Source: Calothrix sp. NIES-2098 (GTDB lineage: Bacteria; Cyanobacteriota; Cyanobacteriia; Cyanobacteriales; Nostocaceae). Taken from it: a DNA stretch of 64,000 bases. Positions within the stretch are counted from its first letter, which is position 1; each line of letters opens with the position of its first letter. The DNA lies in NCBI GenBank assembly GCA_002368175.1, contig AP018172.1, forward strand, positions 1,362,001 through 1,426,000. The letters run 5' to 3'. Positions 1-7,971 of the stretch are shown here, in pieces. The translations under genes were made by a program, and so were the position numbers. The notes under the pieces are model-generated. The model made no database searches. It was not told where the DNA came from and saw only the letters and a list, made by a program, of their open reading frames with translations.

Positions 1-233
1 ATTTAGCAAACTTATAACTTAGTTGCTTAATGATAAGCATCTGAGGGGGTCAGGCAAAGGCTGAAACCCTGATTCTTTCGTTGACCCCCTCAGATAGCTT
101 GCTGGGTAAGCGTTTGAGCATGGTCTAATAGCCTTATATTCTCAATAATTTGAGCTTATTGATAGGTAAATTAGACCCCCCTCAGAAATGGCTATCTGTA
201 ACCCTCTCTGGATAAGCGTTCTAAAAGGGTAGG
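1..233 (+). promoter_or_regulatory. CRISPR leader region
   Basis: AT-rich, non-coding DNA directly upstream of the first CRISPR repeat. A perfect 12-bp inverted repeat (CTGAGGGGGTCA at 41-52 and TGACCCCCTCAG at 82-93) lies here. The word block GACCCCCTCAGA...TAAGCGTT occurs twice, near 83-112 and 172-221, with the second copy about 12 bp before the first repeat. The array decays at its other end, so this side is inferred to be the leader, where transcription starts and spacers are added. Confidence 0.6.
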
Positions 234-690
234 GTTTTCAATTAATTACCCCTCACGGGGATGGAAACAATCAGTGTAAGACAAAGCTTGAAGCACTATT
301 AAAACGTTTTCAATTAATTACCCCTCACGGGGATGGAAACGCGATTGCAAAGAGGTTGCTGGTGTACGCAATGTAGTTTTCAATTAATTACCCCTCACGG
401 GGATGGAAACTTGAATGTTAAAATGAAAGCGAAAACTATCAAAATCAGTTTTCAATTAATTACCCCTCACGGGGATGGAAACTTTAGTAAAAATGAAAAC
501 CCCACGATTTTCATCTAGTTTTCAATTAATTACCCCTCACAGGAATGGAAACTGTGCAGGCCATGAGACGATATGCACCCAACCCATAGTTTTCAATTAA
601 TTACCCCTCACGGGGATGACAACGATAAACTCATTTCACCGCACTCTGTACTATAGAGTTTTAAATTAATTCCCGCTTTTTTAAGGCTAC
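234..690 (+). CRISPR. CRISPR array, six repeats plus a decayed seventh
   Basis: A 35-bp repeat begins GTTTTCAATTAATTA and ends GATGGAAAC, with a CCCC-TCAC-GGGG hairpin between. Copies sit at 234-268, 306-340, 376-410, 448-482, 518-552 and 589-623. Spacers are 34-37 bp and all differ. Copies 1-4 are identical; copy 5 has two changes in the hairpin and copy 6 one small change near its end. A seventh, recognisable only in its first ~18 bases, starts at 658. The 3' GGAAAC handle and progressive decay place the leader on the left, so crRNA is read on the plus strand. No cas gene is in this window; they may lie beyond the left edge. The repeat resembles those of cyanobacterial type III or I-D systems, but the subtype is not decided. 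Confidence 0.95.
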
Positions 691-942
691 CGTGTACACA
701 CAAGTCTTAAAATTCCCCCTAGTACTTGGTTTGTTCATCTAGTTTTAGGTTGTGCGATCGCTCTGGAAGCTTGTCATTGCGTTCGCGTAGCGTCTCGCAG
801 AGAGGAGGAACGACGAAGCAATCGCATAATCCCGTGGTTTTTGCGATTACTTCGTTCCGCTTCGCTGCACTCGTAATGACAATTTAAAGGGTCTATAATG
901 CCTGAAACCCTTACAGATAGTACTTGTGTGTACACCGTAGCC
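685..942. mobile_element. MITE-like element with 21-bp terminal inverted repeats
   Basis: The 21-bp arm at 685-705 (GGCTACCGTGTACACACAAG + T) is matched in inverted orientation by 922-942 with one mismatch. The 258-bp interval has no ORF and contains a long imperfect palindrome at 771-882. Non-autonomous size, terminal inverted repeats and an internal palindrome suggest a MITE. No clear target-site duplication was seen, so a matched repeat pair without transposition remains possible. It lies where the CRISPR array decays. Confidence 0.55.
771..882. repeat. imperfect palindromic intergenic repeat
   Basis: The outer arms TTGTCATTGCG and CGTAATGACAA, and inner arms around CGAAGCAATCGCA / TGCGATTACTTCG, form a long imperfect hairpin. 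The word GCGTAGCGTCTCGCAGAGA inside it is a familiar dispersed motif of Nostoc-type genomes. It lies within the MITE-like interval. Confidence 0.7.
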
Positions 943-971
943 CGCAGGAGAGGGGAGATAGAGATTAAATT

Positions 972-995
972 CCCCTTCTCCTGTGGGAGAAGGGG
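972..995. repeat. short hairpin intergenic repeat
   Basis: CCCCTTCTCC and GGAGAAGGGG are perfect 10-bp arms around TGTG. Together with the downstream TTAGGGGATGAGGG this is a common dispersed repeat of filamentous cyanobacteria. The remainder to the next gene (996-1178) shows no ORF or other clear signal. Confidence 0.6.
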
Positions 996-1178
996 TTAGG
1001 GGATGAGGGCGTGGAGGATTTGTACAACGCTTGCCCGATCTAGCTTTCAGCTTAAGTTGACACAGGTGGGTATTGCCATACCCCTAAGAGAAATCTATCT
1101 GTATCAAGGTTTTCGTTAATTGGCGTAACGCATTCGTAGCTAGTAAAATAAATGTGCGTTACGCTGACAACAGCCACC

Positions 1179-1574
1179 CTACGCAGTTTCAGAATTAGCT
1201 TTAGCTGCTTCCTCTGCGAGATTTTTCAACCGAGTTAACCTGCTTTTGCGGGTACGTTCGCTGTCACGAACACCACCTGCAAGCTCATATTCATCGCTAT
1301 CTCTGCCGTATCTAAAACCCACTCCTCTCAGCATCTTATCTGAAAGACTGCGCAAGGTTCTTTCCATTGCATCAACTTTAGTTTTAGAAGAATCTACCAA
1401 AGCTAGAGCAGCATTATAAGTATCAAGGACATTGCGAAACTCATCAATTGTTTGAGTCAGGTTTTGCAAATTGCAGTCATCATCAAACGTCATGTTTGGA
1501 TCGATAGCTTGGAAGTTAGCCACTCTAAACTTCGCCGTATCTAAAACACGGGATATACGTTTTTGTCGAGTCAT
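1179..1574 (-). CDS. hypothetical protein, 131 aa
   Basis: Not recognised. The protein is soluble, charged and probably helical: no signal peptide or membrane segment, an Asp-rich patch near residues 28-33 (MTFDDDCN) and a basic, Arg/Lys-rich stretch at about 100-120 followed by an Ala/Glu-rich tail. It starts at an ATG preceded by AT-rich DNA without a strong ribosome-binding site. It stands alone: the nearest genes are the CRISPR array on one side and the 697-aa repeat protein on the other. Codon use (CGA, CGT, GCT) looks like its neighbours. The reading frame is clean and not overlapped by a better candidate, so it is probably real. Confidence 0.6.
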   Translation of the reverse strand: MTRQKRISRVLDTAKFRVANFQAIDPNMTFDDDCNLQNLTQTIDEFRNVLDTYNAALALVDSSKTKVDAMERTLRSLSDKMLRGVGFRYGRDSDEYELAGGVRDSERTRKSRLTRLKNLAEEAAKANSETA

Positions 1575-1830
1575 ACTTGTAATTTTTTAAAATAGTTCTA
1601 GAGCTAGCTTGCCTCAATTAACTTAAATTTTGTATCAGTAAAATTCCTAAATAATTTAGATTATTTATCAGAATATTTTTGACAAAATTAAGTACTTTTG
1701 CTGAATCAATTGTTAATGCTAATTTAGATAATTTCAACAGGTAACACTTTTTGAAGGTCAGTGCATTGCATAAAACAAAGAAGAGTATAAAAAAAATACC
1801 GTTCAGTTAACACCAAAAACCTTAAAATGC

Positions 1831-1904
1831 GTAGGTTGGGTTGAGGAACAAAACCCAACATTTGTGATGGCTTGTTGGGTTTCACTTTGTTCAACCCAAC
1901 CTAC
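1831..1904. repeat. palindromic intergenic repeat (GTAGGTTGGG type)
   Basis: Arms of about 30 bp (1831-1860 and 1873-1904) start GTAGGTTGGGTTGA and end TCAACCCAACCTAC, with a short loop and a few mismatches. It is a common dispersed palindrome in cyanobacteria. The rest of the gap 1575-1830 is AT-rich without an ORF. Confidence 0.75.
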
Positions 1905-1940
1905 AATTTACCCTTAACTATAGTGGTGTAGCCGCAGTTT

Positions 1941-2113
1941 AAGAATCGATCGCATCCAAGTAAGAGTCGATCGCGTCCAAGTAAGAATCGATCGCGTCCA
2001 AGTAAGAGTCGATCGCGTCCAAGTAAGAATCGATCGCATCCAAGTAAGAGTCGATCGCATCCAAGTAAGAGTTGATCGCGTCCAAGTAAGAAGCGATCGC
2101 ATCCAAGTAAGAC
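1941..2113. repeat. 21-bp tandem repeat, about eight units
   Basis: Seven complete 21-bp units (1958-2104) follow a 17-nt partial unit and are followed by a 9-nt partial one. The unit reads AAGTAAGA + (A/G)TCGATCGC + (A/G)TCC, with each copy carrying CGATCGC, part of HIP1. Because 21 is a multiple of three, the array is open in some frames and gives a spurious heptad ORF on the minus strand. It lies about 160 bp past the 3' end of the 697-aa repeat-protein gene. Confidence 0.95.
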
Positions 2114-2276
2114 TTAATGTTGTCATGTTAACGACTAAGATTGATTAGGTAGCGCAATGATTGCGATCGCAGTTTGTAGAATTTGGTGCGATCGCACTCC
2201 ATACTTTTCAGACTAGATGAATTGATGAATAATACCAATTCTGCAAAATTACACTACTAAACCTGAAAATTACGAA

Positions 2277-4370
2277 TTATTTCCACCATCGTGTTACATC
2301 ATAAATTGCCCGAATAACTTCTACCGTTGCTGCTTGACCGCCTAATGCCCAGATAACTGGAGAAAACACTGCGATATATCGCAGCAATCTAGGGCGATCG
2401 CCAAGGGATAACTTATGTAATGTATCTTGCCAAAGGGGAAAAATTTCCGCAGCTGGTAGTTGTGACAAACCGCAAGCTAAGGCAGTCAAAGCTTTGGGAT
2501 CGAGATAAGTTGGTGGAACTACTCTAGCGGCACAAGCCAGGGCTTCTGGTAAGACTTGGGGTACTTTATCAACTAAGGCACTCAAAGCATTGACACGAAG
2601 AGACTCATCCTGAATTGCCCTAATAGCAGCAAGGGCTTCTGGTAATAACTCTGGTGGTAGTTTTGGTACTAGGGTACTCAAGCTATCGGCACGATGGTAT
2701 TCATCCTCAATTGCCTTAGCTGTAGCAAGGGCTTCTGGTAAAATTTCTGGTAGTTTTTCTACTAAGGCAATCAAAGCATCGGCACGATAGTACTCATCCT
2801 CAATTGTCCTGGCTGTAGCAAGGGCTTCTGGCAAAATGTGTGGTAGTTTTTGCGCTAAAACAATCAAAGCATCGGCACGATAACAGTCATTCTGAATCTT
2901 TCTAGCAACAGTAAGGACTTCTGGTGATAATTCTGGTGATAGTTTCTCGGCTAATTCACGTAACTGATAGTCACGACTTGACTCCTTCTGAATTGCCTCG
3001 GTAGCAGCAATAGCTTCTGGCACAACTTCTGGTAGTCTTTGTGCTAAGTCAATCAACACCTCAGCACGATAATACTCATCATGAATCGCCTCGGCAGCAG
3101 CAAGGGCTTCTGGCAAAACTTCTGGTAGTTTTTCTACTAAAGCAATCAAAGGATGGGCGCGTTCGTAACGATCCTGAATTTTCCGAGCGATCGCTAAGAC
3201 TTCGGGTAATAATTCTGGTGGTAGTTTCTCGGCTAATTCACTTAACCGATGGCTACGACAAGACTCATCCTGAATTTCTCTAGCAGCAGCAATAGCTTCT
3301 GGCAAAAGTTCTGGTAGTCTTTGTGCTAAGGCAATCAACACCTCAGCACGATAATAGTCATCCTGAGTTTCTCTAGCAGCAGCAAGGGCTTCTGGCAGTA
3401 ATTCTGGTGGTAGTTTCTCTACTAAAGCAATCAAAACTTCAGCACGAGTCATTCCATCCTCAATCACTCTGGCAGCAGTCAGGGCTGCTGGCAAAACCTC
3501 TGGTAGTTTCTGGGCTAAGACCATCAACGCCTTGGCACGATAATACTCCTTTTGAATCGTGCTGGCAGTAGCTAGGGCTGCTGATAATAGCTCTGTTGGT
3601 AGTTTCTCAGTTAAGGCACTCAAGACAGGGGTAAGATAATACTCATCCCCAATCATTCGCGCGATCGCCAGGGCTTCTGGTAATAACTCTGCTGGTAGTT
3701 GCGGTACTAAGTCTCTCAATTCCTCGGTACAATCAAACTCAGATGCGATCGCTCTCACCGCAGCCAAGGCTGCTGACAAAACTTCTGGTGGTGTCTGTTC
3801 TAACCTACTCAAGCTATCGCTGGTAACAGAAACTCCTTGTGAAACTGCAAGTTGTGTTAAATTTGGTGGCAAATAGTTGACTAACTCTGCCAGCGCTTTT
3901 GCTTTTTCTTCTGGTTTTAGGTGTTGTTGGGCATAAGCTAGTCCTTGTTCTGCCGTCCACACATGATTTTTAACTAACGCCACTAGCAATTGTGCTGGTA
4001 TATTAGTTGCCAAACTATTAATCGATGCCATCATCAAAGCATAGCGACACTGCAAACCCACCACTTGCGGCGTTGATTCCTGCCAATTCGCCTCTGCTAA
4101 TTCCCAAGCACGAGATATATCTGCAATGTAACCCCCAGTTTGCGCCAACTTCTCCCGCACTTCAAACCAGCCATTATTGCCAGTTGGTGACTCTTCCCGC
4201 AATAAAGAGTGAATCTCTTCAAACCGTCCCGCCTTCTCCAAATGCCAAACTAAATGCTGATGAATGTAACCATCATGGGGTAAAGTATGCCATAAATTAT
4301 TCTGGGTTTTCTGCCGATACTTCTCTAATAAAGCAACGTGAGCAGGTAAAGGTATATGTTTTGCTGACAA
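2277..4370 (-). CDS. helical-repeat protein resembling a STAND C-terminal part, 697 aa
   Basis: After an N-terminal module (about residues 1-110, with HLVWHLEKAGRFEEIHSLL) the protein is built from about 14 repeats of 31-32 residues of the form LPPELLPEAL-AxAR-xIQDExxRAxxL-xALxEK, from about residue 190 to 650. Each repeat should form two helices, giving an elongated solenoid for protein binding. From memory, the N-terminal module resembles the helical segment that follows NB-ARC/AAA domains in cyanobacterial STAND proteins. No P-loop or nuclease motif is present, so it is a sensor-like part without an NTPase. The start is TTG at 4370, with GGAGAG about 6 nt upstream; no better ATG exists. 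Function unknown; it may pair with a STAND protein elsewhere. Confidence 0.75.
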   Translation of the reverse strand: MSAKHIPLPAHVALLEKYRQKTQNNLWHTLPHDGYIHQHLVWHLEKAGRFEEIHSLLREESPTGNNGWFEVREKLAQTGGYIADISRAWELAEANWQESTPQVVGLQCRYALMMASINSLATNIPAQLLVALVKNHVWTAEQGLAYAQQHLKPEEKAKALAELVNYLPPNLTQLAVSQGVSVTSDSLSRLEQTPPEVLSAALAAVRAIASEFDCTEELRDLVPQLPAELLPEALAIARMIGDEYYLTPVLSALTEKLPTELLSAALATASTIQKEYYRAKALMVLAQKLPEVLPAALTAARVIEDGMTRAEVLIALVEKLPPELLPEALAAARETQDDYYRAEVLIALAQRLPELLPEAIAAAREIQDESCRSHRLSELAEKLPPELLPEVLAIARKIQDRYERAHPLIALVEKLPEVLPEALAAAEAIHDEYYRAEVLIDLAQRLPEVVPEAIAATEAIQKESSRDYQLRELAEKLSPELSPEVLTVARKIQNDCYRADALIVLAQKLPHILPEALATARTIEDEYYRADALIALVEKLPEILPEALATAKAIEDEYHRADSLSTLVPKLPPELLPEALAAIRAIQDESLRVNALSALVDKVPQVLPEALACAARVVPPTYLDPKALTALACGLSQLPAAEIFPLWQDTLHKLSLGDRPRLLRYIAVFSPVIWALGGQAATVEVIRAIYDVTRWWK

Positions 4371-4676
4371 TATGGTCTCTCCTAAACTTAAATATAAATA
4401 TTATGGGCATTGCCCACCATAGATATACTCACATATTAGGACTCATCCCTGATTTTTTAAATACACGTAGTATTGCCCACAATATTGTGGTTTTAGCAGT
4501 CTACTAAAATAACAATTTTATTTAGATCCTTTGTAATTAAAATATCTTTTTGCTCTTTAATTTCATAGTAATTATTGGCAATGATAGCTTATTGAAAATA
4601 AAAACCTTTTTGTGGCGGAGGTTTTAAAATCTTTGGCTGTCAAAAAATGATTGTCATCTTTGAGGAGAAATTACTT
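4371..4676. other. intergenic region between divergent genes
   Basis: AT-rich spacer between the minus-strand repeat protein and the plus-strand protease, presumably holding both promoters. No confident -35/-10 pair or operator was seen. The ribosome-binding site for the protease, AGGAG at 4663-4667, lies at its right end. Confidence 0.4.
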
Positions 4677-6140
4677 ATGCCCCTTGATTACACTAATAAT
4701 AAATCGTCGGCTGATAATGGGCTAAATGTCACTCCTGTCTCCTCAGTAGATGCTTTTCATGCCAAAGATGACTACACTTTAAACCCTAGTGGACGTAGTA
4801 GTTTTGACTCTGCGATCGCCAATGATAATCAAGATACTGTGAGCGCACAAAGTTATGATTCTACTACTGGTTACGGTAAGGTAAATGCCGCAGCAGCCGT
4901 TGCTAAAGCTATTGGTCAAAATACTTTTGCTGATGTTCCCGATATTGGTGGTAATAGTTGGGGTGCCGATGCTGTAAAAGCGCCGGAAGTTTGGGCTAGG
5001 GGCTACACTGGCCAAGATGTTGTTGTTGCTGTGATTGATACTGGGGTTGATTACAACCATGCAGATTTAAGAAATAATATTTGGACTAATACTAGAGAAA
5101 TTGCTGGTAATGGTGTCGATGATGATGGCAACGGTTACATTGATGATGCTCGCGGTTGGAATTTCGTAGACAATAACAGCGATCCTCTAGATGGGAATGG
5201 TCATGGTACTCATGTTTCTGGCACAATCGCTGGAGAAAATAATGGTTTTGGTGTTACAGGTATTGCCTATAATTCTAAAATCATGCCCGTAAAAGTTCTC
5301 AATGATTCTGGCTCAGGCTCTATTAGTTCAATTACTAAAGGTATTTACTATGCTGTGAATAATGGAGCTAATGTAATTAATTTGAGTCTAGGCAGTGATT
5401 TTCCTAACAGTTCTTTAGCATCAGCGATTGAATACGCCAGTAAGAAAGGGGTCGTGGTAGTGATGGCTGCTGGTAATAATGGTTTACCAATCCTTTCTTA
5501 CCCTGCTAGCTATGCAAATCAGTGGGGATTAGCTGTGGGTGCTGTAGATCGGGATAATAATATTGCAGACTTTTCTAATCGACCAGGAATCACTCAACTC
5601 TCCTACGTTACCGCGCCAGGAGTAGGTATCTACTCATCTGTACCTGGGGATCAGTATGCTAATTATAGCGGCACATCTATGGCTGCCCCTCACGTGGCTG
5701 GGGTAGTAGCTTTAATGTTAAGTGCTAATCATAGTCTAACTGATGCCCAAGTCCGGCAAATTATTACACAGACAGCAAGCAACGGCGCACCAGATCCGGA
5801 TACAGGCTTTAGCGCTGGTTCTGCGGTAAGTCAGTTGATTGCAGATATAGCCGGAAATACTTCTAGATACTCTTGGGCTAGCTTTGAATCTAGCGCGATC
5901 GCATCTGACTATACTGTAGATTTCACTTCTAAAAATTCCTCACAACCGGAAATTAATGACAGTTTTGCAAATGCAAACATCTCGTCACAATTCCGTTATT
6001 ATGAGGACAATCTGAATGATAACATTTATAACAGTCTGGCAAAAGAGCAACCGAACGAGCAGCCAAGCGATCTAGAAAAAATGCTGCAACAATTCCAAAA
6101 GCAGATGGATGAATTGCGCAAATGGTTTGCTAATATGTGA
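4677..6140 (+). CDS. subtilisin-like serine protease (peptidase S8), 487 aa
   Basis: The catalytic triad is visible in order: Asp in VIDTGVD, His in GNGHGTHVSGTIAG and Ser in SGTSMAAPHVAG, with the oxyanion Asn in AAGNNG. The catalytic domain spans about residues 95-390. An Asp/Asn-rich stretch (NGVDDDGNGYIDD) probably binds calcium. The ATG at 4677 is chosen over the one at 4647 because AGGAG lies 9 nt before it. There is no classical signal peptide. About 80 N-terminal residues include GYGKVNAAAAV, which normally closes an S8 domain, and the C-terminus is a Gln/Glu-rich helical tail. The protein probably degrades or processes proteins; its location is uncertain. The HlyD-like adaptor downstream faces the other way but could belong to an exporter. 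Confidence 0.9.
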   Translation: MPLDYTNNKSSADNGLNVTPVSSVDAFHAKDDYTLNPSGRSSFDSAIANDNQDTVSAQSYDSTTGYGKVNAAAAVAKAIGQNTFADVPDIGGNSWGADAVKAPEVWARGYTGQDVVVAVIDTGVDYNHADLRNNIWTNTREIAGNGVDDDGNGYIDDARGWNFVDNNSDPLDGNGHGTHVSGTIAGENNGFGVTGIAYNSKIMPVKVLNDSGSGSISSITKGIYYAVNNGANVINLSLGSDFPNSSLASAIEYASKKGVVVVMAAGNNGLPILSYPASYANQWGLAVGAVDRDNNIADFSNRPGITQLSYVTAPGVGIYSSVPGDQYANYSGTSMAAPHVAGVVALMLSANHSLTDAQVRQIITQTASNGAPDPDTGFSAGSAVSQLIADIAGNTSRYSWASFESSAIASDYTVDFTSKNSSQPEINDSFANANISSQFRYYEDNLNDNIYNSLAKEQPNEQPSDLEKMLQQFQKQMDELRKWFANM

Positions 6141-6193
6141 GACGCTTCCTAACCAAATAATTCGTAATTCGTAATTACGAACAAAAATTAATA

Positions 6194-6295
6194 ATACCAA
6201 ATCAAATAATTTTTGCGACAAGTCTAATAATATTCTAGAGGTCACGGCAGTGCTGTGCCCCTACAATCTGTCGCATTCTTTTTACAAATTGGTAT
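6194..6295. repeat. about 100-bp palindromic repeat, copy 1
   Basis: The ends are ATACCAA and TTGGTAT in inverted orientation, and the centre is a GTCACGGCAG/TGCTGTGCCC-type palindrome. A second copy with the same layout lies at 19871-19970. It sits between the convergent protease and HlyD genes. It is probably a small non-autonomous dispersed element. Confidence 0.75.
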
Positions 6296-6338
6296 AACTT
6301 TTTTACTAAAACTTTTTTTGGGCGTTACTGAAGAAAAG

Positions 6339-6375
6339 GCGTTCGCTCTTTCAATCCCTGCAAAAGAGCGAACGC
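6339..6375 (-). terminator. hairpin terminator of the HlyD-like gene
   Basis: Perfect 12-bp arms (GCGTTCGCTCTT and AAGAGCGAACGC) surround a 13-nt loop, just past the stop codon of the minus-strand gene at 6386. In that direction the hairpin is followed by CTTTTCTT. Confidence 0.55.
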
Positions 6376-6385
6376 ATTCTCAAAC

Positions 6386-7882
6386 CTATCTCACAGAAAA
6401 AGCCTCGCTAAACCGTCGCGTCACCGGCTCCATGATGAAGGTCAAAATTGACTTTTTGCGCGTGACAATTTCCCCATTAGCCGCCATCCCTGGAGTTAAG
6501 GCGACTTCTTGACCCCGGACGTTAATTGAGTGCTTGTTGAGCTTAATTCGCGTAGGGAAAACTAAGCCCAAGTCTTTATCGGTAATTGCGTTGGGACTAA
6601 CTTGGACAACATCACCTTCAATCACGCCAAATTCTTGAAAGGGAAAAGTTGCCATTTTTACCTTAGCTTTCATCCCCTGGCGAATAAATCCAATATCGCG
6701 GTTGAGGACTTTCACTTCTAGGAGCATCTCTTCTCCTTCGGGCAAAATCGAAAGTAACTCTTCACCAGTTTGTACTGGCCCCTTGGTGGCTTTAATTTTA
6801 TAAATTGTGCCGGAAAAAGGTGCTTTAATAGTTTCTTCGTCTTCCTGCTTTTGCGCTTGCTCTAACTGACCGTTAACGTTGGTGAGTTCTTCTTGGCGCT
6901 TGTTAATTTGGGTGAGAATTTCACTTTGGCGTTCTGATGCTAAACGCTGTGCTTGACTGCGCGCAGCTTGATAAGCTTGTTCGGCTTGCCGAATTTCTTG
7001 AGCTTGAGCCGCAATATCTCTTTCTAAAGATGTGACTCTATCTTGAGCTTCGATAATTCGATTGTGGGCGTTAATTACCTCATCTCTGGCTCTAGTGATT
7101 TCTGTCGTAGCTCGATTTAATCTTTCTTGAGCCTCTAAGTAATCGACTCTCGGTACAGCACCAGGCTTAATCAGAGTACGCAGGCTTTGTTCTCTTTTTT
7201 GCGCGATCGCTAAATTAGTTTCGATTTTAACACTGATGGTTTCGGCGTTCACTAGGTTAATTTTGGCGTTGCCTAGAGTGCTTTTAGCGCTGGTTAAATT
7301 TTCTTTTAAGCGAGTTAGCCGCACTTTCGCCTGATCCCTGATTGCTTGTTGGCGATTAGCTTCCGCTTCCGCCGCAGTCTGACGCGCTTGATAATCTGCA
7401 AGCCGGGAGTTTAAAAGTTCGTCTTGCAATTTTGTCCCCGTAGTTTTCACTCCCACCCGTTCCGCATCTAAGCGTTGCAAGTCTTGTTGAATTAACTTGC
7501 TAGCTTGAGCCAGGCGATTGACATCGCTTTGTTTGAGGTCGGGATCGCGTTGAATCAATACTTGATTTTTGCTGACGCGATCGCCTTCTTTAACTTTGAT
7601 ATTAATAATTGTGCCACCACCTAAGGATGTGACTGGCCGAACTTGTGTAGATGCAATTAATTCCCCTGATGCGATCGCTACTTCATCGATTTCCGAAAAA
7701 TGTGCCCAAGCGATCGCCCCAAATACGATGACACCAATTGTTCCAGCTAACAATCTCGTGTATAGCGGTGGTAATTCTTGTACTGCTTTACCTAACTCAT
7801 AAGATAATTGTTCGTCGGGTTTAGCAAATCGCTGTTTTGTTTGACGGGCTTGAGTAGCATTTGCAACTAGGGAATATTTCAT
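6386..7882 (-). CDS. HlyD-family membrane fusion protein, 498 aa
   Basis: Periplasmic adaptor of a type I secretion or ABC export system. One membrane helix lies at about residues 42-62 after a cytoplasmic N-terminus. It is followed by the first half of a lipoyl/barrel-sandwich domain (IINIKVKEGDRVSKNQVL), a long coiled coil at about 105-350 rich in Ala, Glu, Gln and Arg, the second half (APFSGTIYKIKATKGPVQTG) and a C-terminal beta-barrel region. Length and layout fit HlyD/PrtE. No ABC ATPase or outer-membrane factor lies beside it; the neighbours are an S8 protease (convergent) and an NmrA-like reductase upstream on the same strand. The reductase is 89 bp away across a repeat, so the two need not be one operon. 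The substrate is unknown. Confidence 0.9.
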   Translation of the reverse strand: MKYSLVANATQARQTKQRFAKPDEQLSYELGKAVQELPPLYTRLLAGTIGVIVFGAIAWAHFSEIDEVAIASGELIASTQVRPVTSLGGGTIINIKVKEGDRVSKNQVLIQRDPDLKQSDVNRLAQASKLIQQDLQRLDAERVGVKTTGTKLQDELLNSRLADYQARQTAAEAEANRQQAIRDQAKVRLTRLKENLTSAKSTLGNAKINLVNAETISVKIETNLAIAQKREQSLRTLIKPGAVPRVDYLEAQERLNRATTEITRARDEVINAHNRIIEAQDRVTSLERDIAAQAQEIRQAEQAYQAARSQAQRLASERQSEILTQINKRQEELTNVNGQLEQAQKQEDEETIKAPFSGTIYKIKATKGPVQTGEELLSILPEGEEMLLEVKVLNRDIGFIRQGMKAKVKMATFPFQEFGVIEGDVVQVSPNAITDKDLGLVFPTRIKLNKHSINVRGQEVALTPGMAANGEIVTRKKSILTFIMEPVTRRFSEAFSVR

Positions 7883-7889
7883 AAAATTT

Positions 7890-7965
7890 TGTTATTTGTC
7901 TTTGGTCATTTGTCCTTTGTCATTGGTCATTTGTTTGGGTGCTAATGACCAATGACTAATGACTA
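7890..7965. repeat. short tandem heptamer repeats (STRR) with hairpin
   Basis: A run of GTCATTTGT/GGTCATT-type heptamers. GTCATTGGTCAT (7919-7930) is exactly complementary to ATGACCAATGAC (7945-7956), giving a hairpin. It fits the STRR family known from heterocystous cyanobacteria. Confidence 0.7.
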
Positions 7966-7971
7966 TCTACT

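Noticed and set aside
333..518. ORF of 61 codons
   Set aside because: It reads through CRISPR repeats and spacers; the repeated protein segments are simply the translated repeat.
1914..2126. Minus-strand ORF with TWMRSTL heptads
   Set aside because: It is the 21-bp tandem repeat read in one frame, with no ribosome-binding site or non-repeat domain.
4025..4507. 160-codon plus-strand ORF
   Set aside because: Mostly antisense to the 697-aa repeat protein, whose frame has clear repeated domain structure and a better start.
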